From positions 40,629,501-40,693,500 of the forward strand of contig JAYKKI010000013.1 of NCBI GenBank assembly GCA_039881145.1: a stretch of DNA of 64,000 nt. The letters run 5' to 3'. The notes beneath the pieces are model-generated. The model saw only the letters and a program-made list of their open reading frames with translations. It ran no database searches and was not told the DNA's origin. Every line of letters begins with the position of its first letter. Position 1 is the first letter of the stretch. This DNA is from Druceiella hillmani (lineage: Eukaryota > Arthropoda > Insecta > Lepidoptera > Hepialidae). This document shows positions 13,290-24,954 of the stretch, piece by piece. Both the position numbers and the translations under genes were made by a program.

Positions 13290-14100
13290 TTGTGTACTTT
13301 TTAGGTTCCGATGACAATTTTCCTGAAAAAATGAAATTTTTCAGAAAAATAAGTAAAGTATGATATTTTTTGGTCCACCATCTGTCTTTGTCTAAAAAAT
13401 GATGTCAACCTATTGCTCTTTTGCGACATGAAAAAAGGACAAACATACCTTTGCATTTAAAATTTTAGTAAGAATGAAATTTGTTGCGATGAAAAATAGC
13501 CTATGACAATTACGGCTCTGTGCAATAACACTTTTAGTTTCAGCCTCACGTTAAAGAATGACCAAAACACTTTTGCATTTATAATATTAGTTAGGATTAT
13601 AATATTATTTAGGATGAGATTTCCCGGGATGAAAAGTAGCCTATCCCACGGCCCATCAAATATCTCTGTGCAGAAAAACACTCCATCCTTTATTTCATCC
13701 GACGTGAAAAAAGGACAAAAAAATACACTTTAGCATTTATAATATTGGTTAGAACGAGCTTTCCGAGAAAGGAATGTATTTTGTATCATTTCCCGGCCCA
13801 CCAATAACTTCAGTGCAAAAAATCAATGAAAATTAAGGATTGAATTTTATGTTGCGTATGTAACGATCTGGAAAAGCACGCCGACTTGTTACTCCGCCAC
13901 GACGTCGCTTTCTAATTTACTTTATAAAAGCACACAATGTTTTTCCTCTTTTAAGTATAAATTTTACACTAATAAAAAGTATTCTAAGTAACTTTCCGAC
14001 ACATCTGTTATTGTAATGCAAAAAATACGTAGATTTTAGCTCTCATACGACGTGAAATAAGGACAAGCAGACGCATTACTTTAGTTAGAATAATACAACT
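13290..14100 (+). repeat. Degenerate tandem array of about 140-bp dispersed-repeat units
   Basis: Recurring signposts are TTTGCATTTATAATATTAGT (13450, 13572, 13731), GATGAAAAGTAGCCTAT (13490 and 13631), CTGTGCA-AAAA-ACT and GACGTGAAAAAAGGACAAA (also at 13425 and 14049). The internal text GGGATGAAAAGTAGCCTATC followed by CATTTATAATATT matches the body and tail of a widespread insect repeat normally seen as single copies. Here about four or five diverged units follow head to tail; spacings are 122 and 159 bp. Confidence 0.75.
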
Positions 14101-15704
14101 ATAGAATTGACCTGTTTGTAGAATGAAGATATAAAGAAAAACACATATTTAGGTTAATATAACAAAAGTAATTAATATAACACAAAAATATTGTTTTTCG
14201 AATGTGTGTTTATGAGCCTGTTTATTTGTTGACGCACCAAACAAGAAGAGCTAAAAGATTTCGATGAAATTTTACTGGTCGATTCTATTATCTCTGAGGT
14301 AAAAATAAGTTATATTTTATCGCAATCAGCCAACTTAAAAGAAAACATGGCAATTTGCCATTTCGATATAAAACATATTTACTTAAAAGAAATTTACTTT
14401 CATAATTTTTAAAGTAGGTGCCATTATACGTATTAATCTAACACTTCACTTAATATTACTGTCTAAGAAGGGCAAATCTAGTTAGAAAATAAATCGTTAG
14501 GTGCTTTGTTTTATTTGCAGCTCATTATATTCACTCTTTTAACTGCGTGTAGGGACAAGGAATGGGAGATATCTAATTTACATCAATATTTTATTGTAGG
14601 GTTTATTATTTAAGGCTAATTACTAAAGTGCAATGACATTTTCTATTACGTAATATATGATACACACATTATTCATAAATTCGTTTACGTCTACTTTTCC
14701 ATATGTATAATATAACCGTCTTTCCATCTGGGTCATATAGCGAACAGTAATATATCAGTGGGTTATAGCTGCTAAAGTAAACAAAAACAATTATTATCTT
14801 GATGCTTTGTGTGCTTTGCAGATGTTAAAATATGAATTTCATATGTCACCGGATTCTTTGTTAGAACTATAAAGTGTTACAAATATTTTTTTTGTTAGTT
14901 CAAAAGGCGACGTATTGGACTAAATAAGAGGTGTTGCAAGTTCCAAAATCCATATAACAGTTATTAGGATGAATATATCATCCGGAATTTAAACTCAATT
15001 TTTATAAGTAATATACCTTCACTCGGGATTTTTCTTCAGCGCTCTGTTCGAGTAATATACAAACGCAACATTAACACTGGCTAACTTGATGCAAGGTAAT
15101 AAAATATATGTTTACCTCGGACTTGCAAAATTTATAAGTCACATTGTATAAAGGTAATTAATCGGGGAGAGCACTTTTAGATTTACTGAATACTGAATAG
15201 AATTACTGAACATTTTTGCATGAAGTAAGTGCTTGAAATAAATTATGTTTTATGGTGTTAATACGAGTACAATAATTTTTCTACTTCGACGATGTTGAGG
15301 AGACATTTATTTTTAGGGGAAAAGCGAAACCCTAATGGGAACATTAATTTTTTTGTCTGTCATGGCGGTTTTTCTGAGAAACAACTTGTATAAATTAAAA
15401 AATTTGCATAGTAATAAAGCGAATTAGGCACACGCACGTCAATAGATAACACTGAAAAATATTTATTTGGAAATTTTAGACGAGATATACCATACTAAAC
15501 TAGGCTGGGTGCGGGGCCTTGGGGGTAAAATAAGCATCCGAAATAAATTTTTGTAGTGTACTCCACTCTATTAAAATGTATTTTTGACATAGTTAATTTG
15601 ATAGAGTTAGTATTTAAATTATTACATAGGGTATTTAAATTATTACTTTCAATATTTTCCCTATTTTTTGCGACGAACAAACAACAATCTACATACTTGT
15701 CTTA
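14101..15704. other. AT-rich DNA, nothing recognised
   Basis: No gene or mobile element recognised. The minus-strand 61-codon frame at 15495-15680 has no domain. Confidence 0.45.
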
Positions 15705-16434
15705 ACAGGTTTCAGGTCCCGCAAGCAGATACGGCAAAATATTTTGAACTCGTATATGGATAGTAGGCTTAATTGGAAACATCACGTTAAAACAAAAACT
15801 GAGCAAATCAGATTGAAATAACGACAAATGTTGTGGTTGGTTGGATATCATTTCAAGCGTAACCTCTACCATAAGCGACTAATTTAACTTTCTATCGTCA
15901 AACCGATTCATATATATGGTATGCAGTTTTGGGGATGTACCAAGTAGTAAAATCGTAATGTAATCCAACAAATCCAAAATAACTTCTTGCGTATAATAAC
16001 CAATGCACATTACCATGTAACCAATTAAGAAATTCACAACGACTTAGACATAAAATGGATTAAGGAAGTTATCCAAGAATATGCCATTAAATACAAAAAA
16101 CGATCTGTAAATTACTTGCTACAACATTTTGGAAGAATATATGATCGATTGGAGAAATAATACCCTTTATATCCGTTAAGGAGTCAGCTACGGAAACTTA
16201 TCCATGCAGGCAGAGATATATGTGTAATGTACTTGCTTCAATATGGTGAAAATAAATACGATCGATTGCAGAAATTATTACCTTATATATCCGTTATGCA
16301 GTCATTTACAGAAACTAATCCTTACATGCGGAGAAATGTATGTAATATACTTGCTACAATGTGGGGACAACGAACAATTGCACAAATTATAGCCAGTACA
16401 TTTTTTAAGTTTGCCCAGAAGTAAAATCATGGAC
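15705..16434 (+). pseudogene. Jockey-like LINE, C-terminal part of reverse-transcriptase ORF, dead
   Basis: One plus-strand frame reads DSRLNWKHHVKTKTEQIR, then VGYHFKRNLYHKRL, then IVKPIHIYGMQFWGC, then IQNNFLRIITNAHYHV and IQEYAIKYKKRS. This is the conserved region after the reverse-transcriptase thumb in Jockey-type non-LTR retrotransposons (L.W..H...K, KPI..YG.Q.WG, IQ...LR.I..A..YV). At least four in-frame stops (for example after QIRLK and CTK) and an early frame change make it non-functional. The polymerase catalytic region and endonuclease are absent, so this is a 5'-truncated relic. The family is clear from motif order; the clade (Jockey versus R1) is inference. Confidence 0.85.
16106..16379 (+). 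repeat. 117-bp tandem repeat in frame with the LINE ORF
   Basis: Units begin TGTAAATTACTTGCT (16106), TGTAATGTACTTGCT (16223) and TGTAATATACTTGCT (16341), spacing 117 and 118 bp; the third is partial. Each unit contains GATCGATTG-AGAAAT and TATCCGTTA. In the LINE frame the units read VNYLLQHFGRIYDRLEK and VMYLLQYGENKYDRLQK, so the first two are in phase (39 codons). Confidence 0.85.
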
Positions 16435-17611
16435 ATACTAAGATGTGACGAGATTTTATATGTGAGTTCGAGTACATAGTAAAATTTTCTTTCTTCAACT
16501 TTGAAACGAGACGACAGAGGTGTTTTACAATTTCAACCACTGTAATAATACTAACAGCAGTGACCCAATAATAACCGTTAAATATTTATGATTAGGGTAT
16601 AAAACGCGAGGAAATGTTGTCGGTCAAAAAAGTTGGTACAGCCCTCGGACAGCAACTTTGGTGAGATAGAATATGATTATCGAGATCGTCTTGCGGAGAA
16701 AATTGCTGAACATAAAGATGGATAGAAAGGGAATTTTAAGTACCGAAGAAGATAAATTCAGAGCTAAGACTTCACACTCTTTGCCTTATAGTGCAACTTT
16801 ATCATCACTCGATAGTGCAAAGTTGGGGTAACTATTCTCTATATCTTTTACGATATAAACATGTGTGCGATAAAAAAGCTGCAACTCGATGTAGTTTAAT
16901 ATCCAGATTGAAACTTTTCTATTTTTAATAATAAGTTTATACCTCATTTTACCACCTGTACCCTCGTTTGCTATATGAATTTATAATTGAGTCAAATTGT
17001 GGTTTAAAAAATATATATATTTACCATTTCTTATTGAGTAAAACTTATAACATTTTAATTCATATCTCCAATAGAGACCAATATCATTTTCATTAGTATG
17101 GTACAATATGAATCAATATATATTTGGCAATGAAATTTCTTGAATCTTATTTATCTTTATTACTCACATATTAATATTATAATTTCAAAGTTCAGAAAAT
17201 TATATTTTAAAATAGGTAATTAATTTTAATTACCCGTAATGAATGCCCCATTTATTACAATGAGACTTCTTTCGAAGTCACCAATGTGGTTGCAGGTATT
17301 ATCGTAAAGAATAATAACTAAAAATTTATTTTTTATGTCATTTAGCTTCTTTTATATCCTCAGAATGCGTTAATCAAAAATGTTATAATTCAATTATTAT
17401 AATCGAAAATAAAAAAAACAAATCTTTCCAATAACCAGTTAACTTCAAACTGTATCAAATAATTTCAATTTCCTAGTTCAGTGTTTTCATATTGACGTGA
17501 AATCTCAAAATTATATTTATAGAAGCGTTACTCAATTTATATTTAGTACTATCAGTATGTAAAAGTTATATCTGTATACAACGATGAATCAGCAGTTCCG
17601 TGCAAAATGGT
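16435..17611. other. AT-rich DNA, nothing recognised
   Basis: A somewhat GC-richer patch at about 16595-16830 carries short coding-like runs (for example EYDYRDRLAEKIAEHKDG on the plus strand) but no extended frame or known domain. The remainder is AT-rich. Confidence 0.35.
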
Positions 17612-17766
17612 GTCGATAATGGCTCTTAGTAGCACTCTTAAAACTCACCGGACGCGAGCACTCAGAGTACTTCCGAAAAACAGTATGAACATCCGCTATA
17701 GTTTTATAAACTTAATGAGGGCCAAAAAAGCCGCATCGCACTCATCACTTTATATTGTATGGATAA
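17612..17766 (+). repeat. Duplicated block 1, first copy (pairs with 54812-54970)
   Basis: Aligns by eye with 54812-54970. Shared signposts in order are GGCT-TTA, AAAACTCACCGGANGCGNGC, ACTNAGAG, TCCGAAAAACNGT, GAAC, AAAAAGCCGCA and TCACTTT-TATT. Unit identity unknown. It is the first of three blocks found in the same order and orientation in both places. Confidence 0.75.
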
Positions 17767-18754
17767 TTGTGGTATAGGCGATAGAGAGTTAATGATGAGA
17801 GAAAAACAGTAAGAGTGGTGTTTCTGACGTCTACGTCAAACACAATCCTCTCGCTTCAAGGTTACATATATTACACGGATGTTTATAATTAGTTACGATC
17901 AATCTATGGGATGCTGCAAAATTATCCGTATAAAACAACGTATTCAATATTACTAAAAAGAAAATTTTATCTCACTTGACTTTTAATATTTTTGCGGTGC
18001 ACTGCGGCGCACCGTGCGAGTTATGCAGTGTTAGTTTACAATAAAATTTTGTTCAATAATTAACCCTTTAATTTGGTACGTTAAATAGAACTTGTTCCAC
18101 TACTTATAAAAATTAATTTAACATCAGCGATTTCAGTTCTTTGTGCGCGGACATATTTTTTTTACCATTTATGTTCAGTGCTTTGCATCCCTAAATAACA
18201 GCGTATTTATATATACAGCATATATTTTAATACAAATTTCACTATCTACATAAATATGTCATAGATTGTTGGAAAAGAAGAAGAAGAAATAGACAATGTT
18301 AAACGTTACCACATCAGAAGGAATTTTTATCTTATGTTGTTTATAAGAACACCTGTATGGCAAAACATTCACTGCAATATTTTAGTTAATAATATATTAT
18401 TTTAAATATATTTTCAAATATTATGACTGAGTACATATGTTATTAAACGTGCTAAGGATGTTTACTACGCGTACTTTTGGAATAAGTAAATTAATTTAAA
18501 TAGTACACGGGTACGTAAATACAAGACAGAAAACAATTTTAAAATGTCGATGAAGAATGCCAATCACACCTAACGAGAAACTCAATCTTTACGTGTGTGG
18601 TCAAAGATTTAGTTACAAATTTGAAAGAGGCAGACAGCACCACCAAGAGTGGTGAAGATACCATTCATTCCAATATAGCCTGATTGGTTTGAATTCATCA
18701 CTGATATTTCTAATAAAAATTTAAACAAGAAGTTCTGTATCTAATAATCCAAAT
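17767..18754. other. AT-rich DNA between duplicated blocks 1 and 2
   Basis: No clear match to the equivalent interval at 54971-56129 could be traced by eye, apart from short AT-rich strings. No coding or mobile-element signature. A GC-rich palindromic motif, GGTGCACTGCGGCGCACC, lies near 17995-18013. Confidence 0.35.
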
Positions 18755-19000
18755 GCTAATGTAATAATAGTTTTAAGGATAATAAACTTGTTATGCCCAA
18801 GGAAACCGGAAAGGACAACAAGAAACCAGCAACAAGTGGTTGGCAATCCTCCCATAATTAAATCTTTGCTTCAATTTAACGTAATGCAAACACTAACAAA
18901 TAACTAATCTTGAGTATTCAAACTAAGCGCAACAACTAAACAAACTACTAACATAATAATAAAAAAGTTGTAACCCGCGTACTGTTAATATTTAATTTAC
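18755..19000 (+). repeat. Duplicated block 2, first copy (pairs with 56130-56330)
   Basis: Shares with 56130-56330 the series AATGTAA-AAT, CGGAAAGGNCAANANGAAACC, NCAACAANT-TTGG, ATCCTNCCATAAT, ACTAATCT, AAGTATT or GAGTATT, AAANTAA-CGCAA, AAAAAA-A-C and TACGCTG or TACTGTT. Alignment is gapped and diverged but co-linear. Confidence 0.65.
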
Positions 19001-19604
19001 CGGTTAATTTTAACAATAGTTTAGCGAGCTAACAAATAAATTTGGATAAAGTTTAACAAGTATATCTGATGGATACTAGATGCGGCATGTAATATGTTGA
19101 AAATTATTAACCACAATTTCACATGCTTTATTTACAGCGTAATATATTAAAAAAGGTTATGAATCATTTATATTTATACAAACGTACAAAAAACAATAGG
19201 TTCACTAGCTGATCTGATTGTGGTTTACTGATATTTATTCAATGCGAAATAAAATTCAAAGCGAATCAAGAATGACGTAAAATATAAAGTGAGACAATTT
19301 GAATTGACAATGAAAGAATAAGTGATAAAGGAGGTTAGTTTGTGTAAAAGATTACATTTAGAGGTGCTTCCTAATATGATGAAGCCTAAAATGTTTATCA
19401 CTAGCTTTTTGGTTGGGGCGTGATGTACGTGGACTTTTTATTAAGACAGTAGAGTTTTGTCTCTGACGTAATGACACCGTTGTAATATTTATCCGTAAAT
19501 AAAGTTAAACCACGCTGTAATACTCATTATAAATCCAAACTGTAGCAAATGCAATATTAGTGGTATGTAACACCACAGGAACTATAACACACCAGGGGCA
19601 CTTC

Positions 19605-20157
19605 CAAATACGGGATGGTCCAAAAATCCGTTAACATCTGAATCGGCAGCTGCGTCGAGCAGCGAGGGCGAGGTACGGAACGTTAGAGCGGCCGATGGGA
19701 ATTTAGTGCCATGGCGTCATTCAACGAGAAACAACGTGCGTTCTGTGTACGCGAGTACAATCAAAACAACGATTCTTCGACTCTACCGCAACGAAAATTT
19801 TGCGCTCATTACAATATACGGCATAAAAATAAAGCTCCATTGATTCAATCGATTAAAAATGGATCCAGAACTTTGAGGAAACTGGTTCAACAATAGATAA
19901 ACCACAATCTGGCCGACCTAGAACATCACGGGATCCCAAAAACATAAAATATGTTAGAGCGTCTGTTCGTGAATAACCCGGATTCTTTACTCGAAAGCGG
20001 TCTAGCGTCTTAAACATATCTAAAACATCTTTAAATCGCATTCTACACAAGGATTTACATTTGCATCCGTGCAAAATCCAAATGATTCAGTAGTTAAAGC
20101 CTCAAAATTATGCTCACAGGCTGCAGTTTGCTAACGAAATGCTAGAGAGGTTCGCCA
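19605..20157 (+). pseudogene. Mariner-like transposase, N-terminal part, truncated
   Basis: The frame opens at ATG 19711 with MASFNEKQRAFCVREYNQ and a helix-turn-helix-like region. After a frame change near 19860 it continues NFEETGSTIDKPQSGRPRTS, then SRDPKNIKYVRASVRE, a stop, FFTRKRSSVLNISKTSLNR, ILHKDLHLHPCKIQMIQ and LKPQNYAHRLQFANEML. This is the N-terminal DNA-binding half of a Tc1/mariner-superfamily transposase common in insects (EKQRAFCV.EY, SGRPRTS linker, second helix-turn-helix, R.FA.E.L). The catalytic DDE/D part is missing; the copy ends where the TA microsatellite begins. Text GGGATGGTCCAAAAATCCGT just upstream (about 19611) may be the 5' terminal repeat, but no partner remains. 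Confidence 0.85.
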
Positions 20158-20159
20158 TA

Positions 20160-20220
<61 letters not shown>
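20156..20220. repeat. (TA)n microsatellite at a transposon break
   Basis: TA run with two TGTA interruptions. It begins exactly where the mariner-like frame stops, and an RTE-type LINE tail follows about 110 bp later. Confidence 0.95.
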
Positions 20221-20329
20221 TTTGTTAATATTGTTTTTCTTAAAGTAAGCCACAAAATTTACAACAAACAAGAATGACATGGAAACAAGAAGAGTTACTG
20301 TTAAGTAGGTAAATAACGATATACATATC

Positions 20330-20800
20330 TCTATAAAGACAAAGTTCCGTTACTTTAAGATTAAGTTAAAGACCGTAGTGTTACACGAACGTGAGGTATA
20401 GAAAGAGATATCCGAGATCAGCAATAACGTACAGGTCTTCATCAACCGGTGTCCGAGAAAAATTCTCCATATTTTCTGACCAAACGTAATCTTAAATAAA
20501 GAGCTCTGGAATCGAAGAAGGAAAGAAAATGTAGCTATCTAAATCACAAAGAGAAAATGGAAATGTACTAAACGCATCTTTCGGAAGAGTCAGGATGCAA
20601 TAATACAATTGAACAACAAGGCCTCTTCTTGAATCCTCAGGCTAAGAAGAAAAAGGTAGGTCAAAATATCGTGGAGGAGGACGGTGGAGGAAGAAACCAA
20701 AAAGTGGGGAAGTCGTTTGTGCAGCTGAAGGTCCTAGCTCGGTCTTAGCTTCATTGGCTGAGCTTCGCCGAGAGTCTATGCTCTTTTAAAAATGACAGAT
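20330..20800 (+). pseudogene. RTE-type LINE, 3' end of reverse-transcriptase ORF, dead
   Basis: Plus-strand frames, with stops and shifts, read SNNVQVFINRCPRKILHIF, then NKELWNRRRKENVAI, ITKRKWKCTKRIFRKS, ISWRRTVEEETKKWG and finally LKVLARS-LHWLSFAESLCS. This follows the known C-terminal pattern of many animal endonuclease/reverse-transcriptase LINEs: QVFINRCLRRIL, N.ELW.R, I..RKW.WIGH.LRK, NPQGKRK, TWRRTVEEE, LA.DR..WR..V.ALC. Clade assignment to RTE is inference from that tail. The upstream polymerase region is absent, as expected for a 5'-truncated insertion. Confidence 0.85.
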
Positions 20801-21257
20801 TTTGAAGCAGAAAAATAAATCAAGATCGATGAACAGGGTCGGTATTTGATCTTTAGTTTACTGGTATAGAGTTGCCGAAATCATTTGAAATATCATCTAT
20901 GGGATTATTATGAATTCGAATGTGACTCTAAAATATTAAATAATATAATTTCTAGTTTTCGAACAGAAATATTATAAACTTCATTGGTTTTTCATGTGGT
21001 TAATTTAAATAAAATATCTTCCTTTCTATATTTTAAACATAGACGTAATTGTTGCATTCGCTAGAGTCTAGTGATAAAAGGAGCGATAAAACTGTAAACA
21101 TCTTACTCTCATATAAGCTGGATTAAGTATATACCTTGTTTTCAAAAGTTCCATCTTTATTGTGTTGATATTAGACAATTCCATCTACCCAAAACTAGAA
21201 TGCAAATGATACCTTCTTTTTCTCTCTATTCCAGCTGCTTATATTTGCTCTACCTCA
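20801..21257. other. AT-rich DNA, nothing recognised
   Basis: Lies between the LINE tail and duplicated block 3; no signature found. Confidence 0.4.
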
Positions 21258-21597
21258 GCTGCTTATATTTCGGTAAAAAGTTTTACCCAAGCCTCATAAA
21301 CCTAACTCAAAAATCGAGGAAGCATGCATTTGTAACAAACTCAAACAACCCTACTAACGACCGGAAATGCTGCATAATATGCGACACAAGAGGGTTGCTG
21401 ATACTGTTTAACTGTCGAAGTTTTTCCTGGAAGCACTTTTTCCGACGCAAAGTTTCACAAGAGTCGAGTATTAAATTCCCTGGCGACCAACCTTAGTGAC
21501 AATGGCGACGGACTTTCCTTCAGTTTGATACTTTTAAATTCCCCACTAGACGACGCACGGAGAAATGTACCGTCACTCGTATGGATGAAGGTAAAAT
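21258..21597 (+). repeat. Duplicated block 3, first copy (pairs with 57714-58015)
   Basis: Strong co-linear match to 57714-58015. Shared signposts are CTTATAT-CGGTAA, ATAAACCTNACTCAAAA, AACAAACTCAAACAACCC, AACGANCGGAAAT, AACTGTCGAAGTTTT or AATTGTCGAAGTTTT, TTTCNCAAGAG, GTATTAAATT, CCNGGCGA, TAAATTCC and ACACGGA or GCACGGA. No coding frame is shared between the copies, so it is not obviously protein-coding. Confidence 0.8.
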
Positions 21598-24500
21598 GTT
21601 GGCGAATAAATTTAATATTTTTCCATTATAGATCAAAAATGGGGAAGCTAATATAAAAAATATCTTAAATAATTCAAGGGTTAAAAGATAAAGAAATAAA
21701 TATTAGCGCAGTGTGACATCATTAATAGGAAACAGCGACATGGGCTAATATATATTTTCAATTAGCTCTTTTAAAATTTTGGAAAATTTTAAGTCTCGAT
21801 TAGAATATGTAATTATATTGTGATATGTAATTATAAAATATTATTTGATTGATGATGGTTTTTTGCTGATCTGGCCTAATCGTCAAAGTAACTTAACCAG
21901 ACGTTTCAGCGCCGTTGTAAAGCTTGATTTTGACACGTGCCTTTTTACTTTTTGTAATGATTATAAATGAATTACTTATGGGGTGTTGGCGATTTAATTT
22001 TAAAGTGTGATGGGTTTCTAATATAAAGCGGCAAATATTACTATCATTTAATTAATTACTATATTATATTAATATTATTTTTTATGTCAGATGTTATTTT
22101 ATTTTACTCTTTTATTCAAAAATAATATTGTTAATTTTAATATTGTTAATTATTATTAATTTCTTTCCTTCTGTTGGAAATTATCAGTGATTATGATTGA
22201 CTAATTACAAATCTATGAATATATAGTGACTAGCATTTATTGTAATCTACAAGGCGGAAAAGTTTGTTTGTTTACTGTTTGTTCGTGTTTATCCCTAGAC
22301 CCACACGTCCTACTACAAACTTATGTATGTGTTTGAAATCACAAATTTTGATAAAAAGTTACAGGCTGTATCATCACGTTGTTATTTATAGAAACAGAAA
22401 AGTGATAAAAAATATATTTAAAGTCAGGGAACATTGACTAAATGGTGTGAGGTGGAAAGTTATTTATTGACTTATCATCTGGAGAATTCCCGCCGATATG
22501 GCTCGATGACTGTGACGAACGAAGCAGATACGTTCAGTGACTACGGGGGTGAAAGTGGGAAGGGAGGGACGGAGTTTATTTCAAAAGTTTATCCTTATTC
22601 AAAGTACGAATTATTTTCTTCCTGTGGCCTTTTGTTACTAGCCGTCCAAAAGTTTTCAATTGCAATTCAAAGTAATTATCATTATAGTGCTCTAAGTATT
22701 TCCTATGGTAGTTCTCCAAAAAATTACCAAAATTTTAATTACTTGCACATTTTCATTATTTATCAGTAATGTATAATTACAATATTTTCTTGTTTGAATT
22801 GTTATTATGGTTTTTTTACATAAGCATAACTAATATTACTTAAGCTATTCGGATGTTTTAGTATTTATTAGTGGTGGTTTGTATTAAAATAAATTTATTA
22901 GTGAAATTGAATTGAATTATCTGGAAATAAATATTGAATTGAATTGCAAACGTAATAGGCATGGTAGTTCCATTATTTCAAGAGAATATAATCGCTTTGT
23001 CTTTACGAATGATAAACTCTTCATAAGCAGATGTCAGTTTAGAATAAAATCAAAAATTTTAAAAATCCGCGAATATTAAGCAGATCATTCCGTGATTTAA
23101 TACTAATAATTTATAAGTACGTTGTCTACTCTTACAAAATCGGATGTAAAACTTTCAACACTTTTTCACGAAATAGCTTTTTCATGACCGAATTATTTCA
23201 TGTGCAACCAATTACTCCGCTTTAATTATTTGATTTATTTAATAAATGTTATTAAAAATAGCTACATAGATGTTTACGTAATGTAGCGTACATCAATTCT
23301 ATCAACCAGTAAACCACAGTTTGACAATATAACTATGGTTTTCAGATAAATTTGTACGATGATGCGAGAAAAAAACACAGAAATTATTTAAAAAACGATA
23401 ATATTAAATTTCTAGTCTATTATAAATAATATATTTGGAAATTTGTAAGTTCGGGTTGTGTACTTACATTAGTCGTAATGCAATAAACAACACATGTACC
23501 AAAAAACACAAATTCGTTTTACGTTGCTAACATCTCAGTTAAAACTCCTCATCATAGCGAAGGAAACAACACCACATTATGCCACATAAATTGAATTGTC
23601 AGCTAACTTTTTGTTCACGGAAGCTGCGTTATTTTATGCCCGGAAATAAACTAGCCATTTCATATCCAGGCATATAATAGCGAAACGCAAAAGGGTTGTA
23701 GCTTTCTTTGATTTATTGCGTGCAACAATAGGCACGTCAACCTAATTTGTATATAAAATACGTAAAGTTTGTTATGCCAATTCTGAAAAGTAGTAGGAAA
23801 ATCAGATCGTAAAGAACCCCGAGCATCAATTTCTATGAAATAAACATAATTGGCTATTAAGAACTAGCCTTTGTGAACAAACATGTCAGTAGCAAACTTA
23901 ACTAGCTATCATTATATCGCTTATTGGAAACTGATTTTGACGAAGTCGGTCTTAGAAGTAACGTTGAAAATTATATAAGAACTAGCTGCATTTGCTGGAT
24001 GAACGATTTAAATTATCGTTTACTTTTTAAGAAATTCTAAGTGTGATATCAGCAGATGCGGTAACAAAACGCCATAAAAAGCTCAACAATGATTTGTGCT
24101 AAAAATGGATTCGAATAATATGTACGCTAAATTTAAATTAATTTTACTTAGGTCATGGAGTTGTGTAGGGTATTTTCTATGTTCTTTATCCATTTGACAA
24201 AATGTTCAGCGAATTCCTTTTAATCACAATAATAGACCTTTTTTAAAATTAAATAGATTTTAAGTTATTTAACATATTTTGGCAATAGTTTTAGGAATTC
24301 TGGACTAGGTCTAATCCAGATCAGTATCACGGCGCACATAGTTTAAAATTTGTAAGATTTTTTTATGAAATTATGGAATTTTTGGATAACGAAACATCTT
24401 CTAGTAATCTACAGAATGGAAAAATAATGTTTTCTATACAAACAATGTAAGTACATGTGAACAGTTTACTTTTTTCAATATTAGCGTTATCTTTACAAAG

Positions 24501-24891
24501 CTTAAATTGAAATATTAACTTACATAAAATATATACCTTAAAATGTCTTCTTAAATCAAATTAGAGAAAGTTGGACCGGAATCGGAAGTTGCTTATTATG
24601 ATTTGAAATAATTAAATAAATTTGACCCTCGATTGTATTTTTATGATTAACTTTGGTCACCTCACCAAATTTAATATTTGTGGTACTTAATATTTGGTTA
24701 TTTAATATTAGTTTTGTCTGTGTCCGATAAAGGACACGTTCTTATGTAAATGTAACAATAAAAATTATTTTATGAAAGTAATTTATAGATAGGCGTGAAT
24801 TATGTGATAGATTTTTTTTTTATTTAATCAAACAAATTTAAAGAAAATGTAAAAAAATGTTCACTATCATTTTTTAAAATAAAATTCGGCT
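21598..24891. other. AT-rich DNA with one unassigned open frame
   Basis: The plus-strand 111-codon frame at 22434-22769 has a GC-richer first half (residues about 1-50, with acidic and Gly-rich stretch SDYGGESGKGGTEF) and an AT-rich second half that looks non-coding. No start context, splice signal or family is recognised; it could be part of an exon or chance. The rest of the interval shows nothing recognisable. Confidence 0.3.
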
Positions 24892-24954
24892 GAAAAAAAT
24901 CAAAGGCCCAATAGTAATATGAGGAATATTACTATTGGGCCTTTGATTTTTTTC
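24892..24954. repeat. Perfect 29-bp-stem hairpin, 5-nt loop
   Basis: Arms 24892-24920 and 24926-24954 are perfect inverse complements (core CAAAGGCCCAATAGTAATAT) around GAGGA. No terminal repeats or target duplication, so a local inverted duplication is more likely than a mobile element. It is perfect and AT-rich, unlike typical imperfect miRNA precursors. Confidence 0.93.

Noticed and set aside
13457..13733. Overlapping 74- and 76-codon frames on opposite strands
   Set aside because: Both lie within the degenerate dispersed-repeat array.
24892..24954. Hairpin as a microRNA precursor
   Set aside because: The stem is perfect and the loop only 5 nt; it fits a recent inverted duplication better. 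No small-RNA evidence available.
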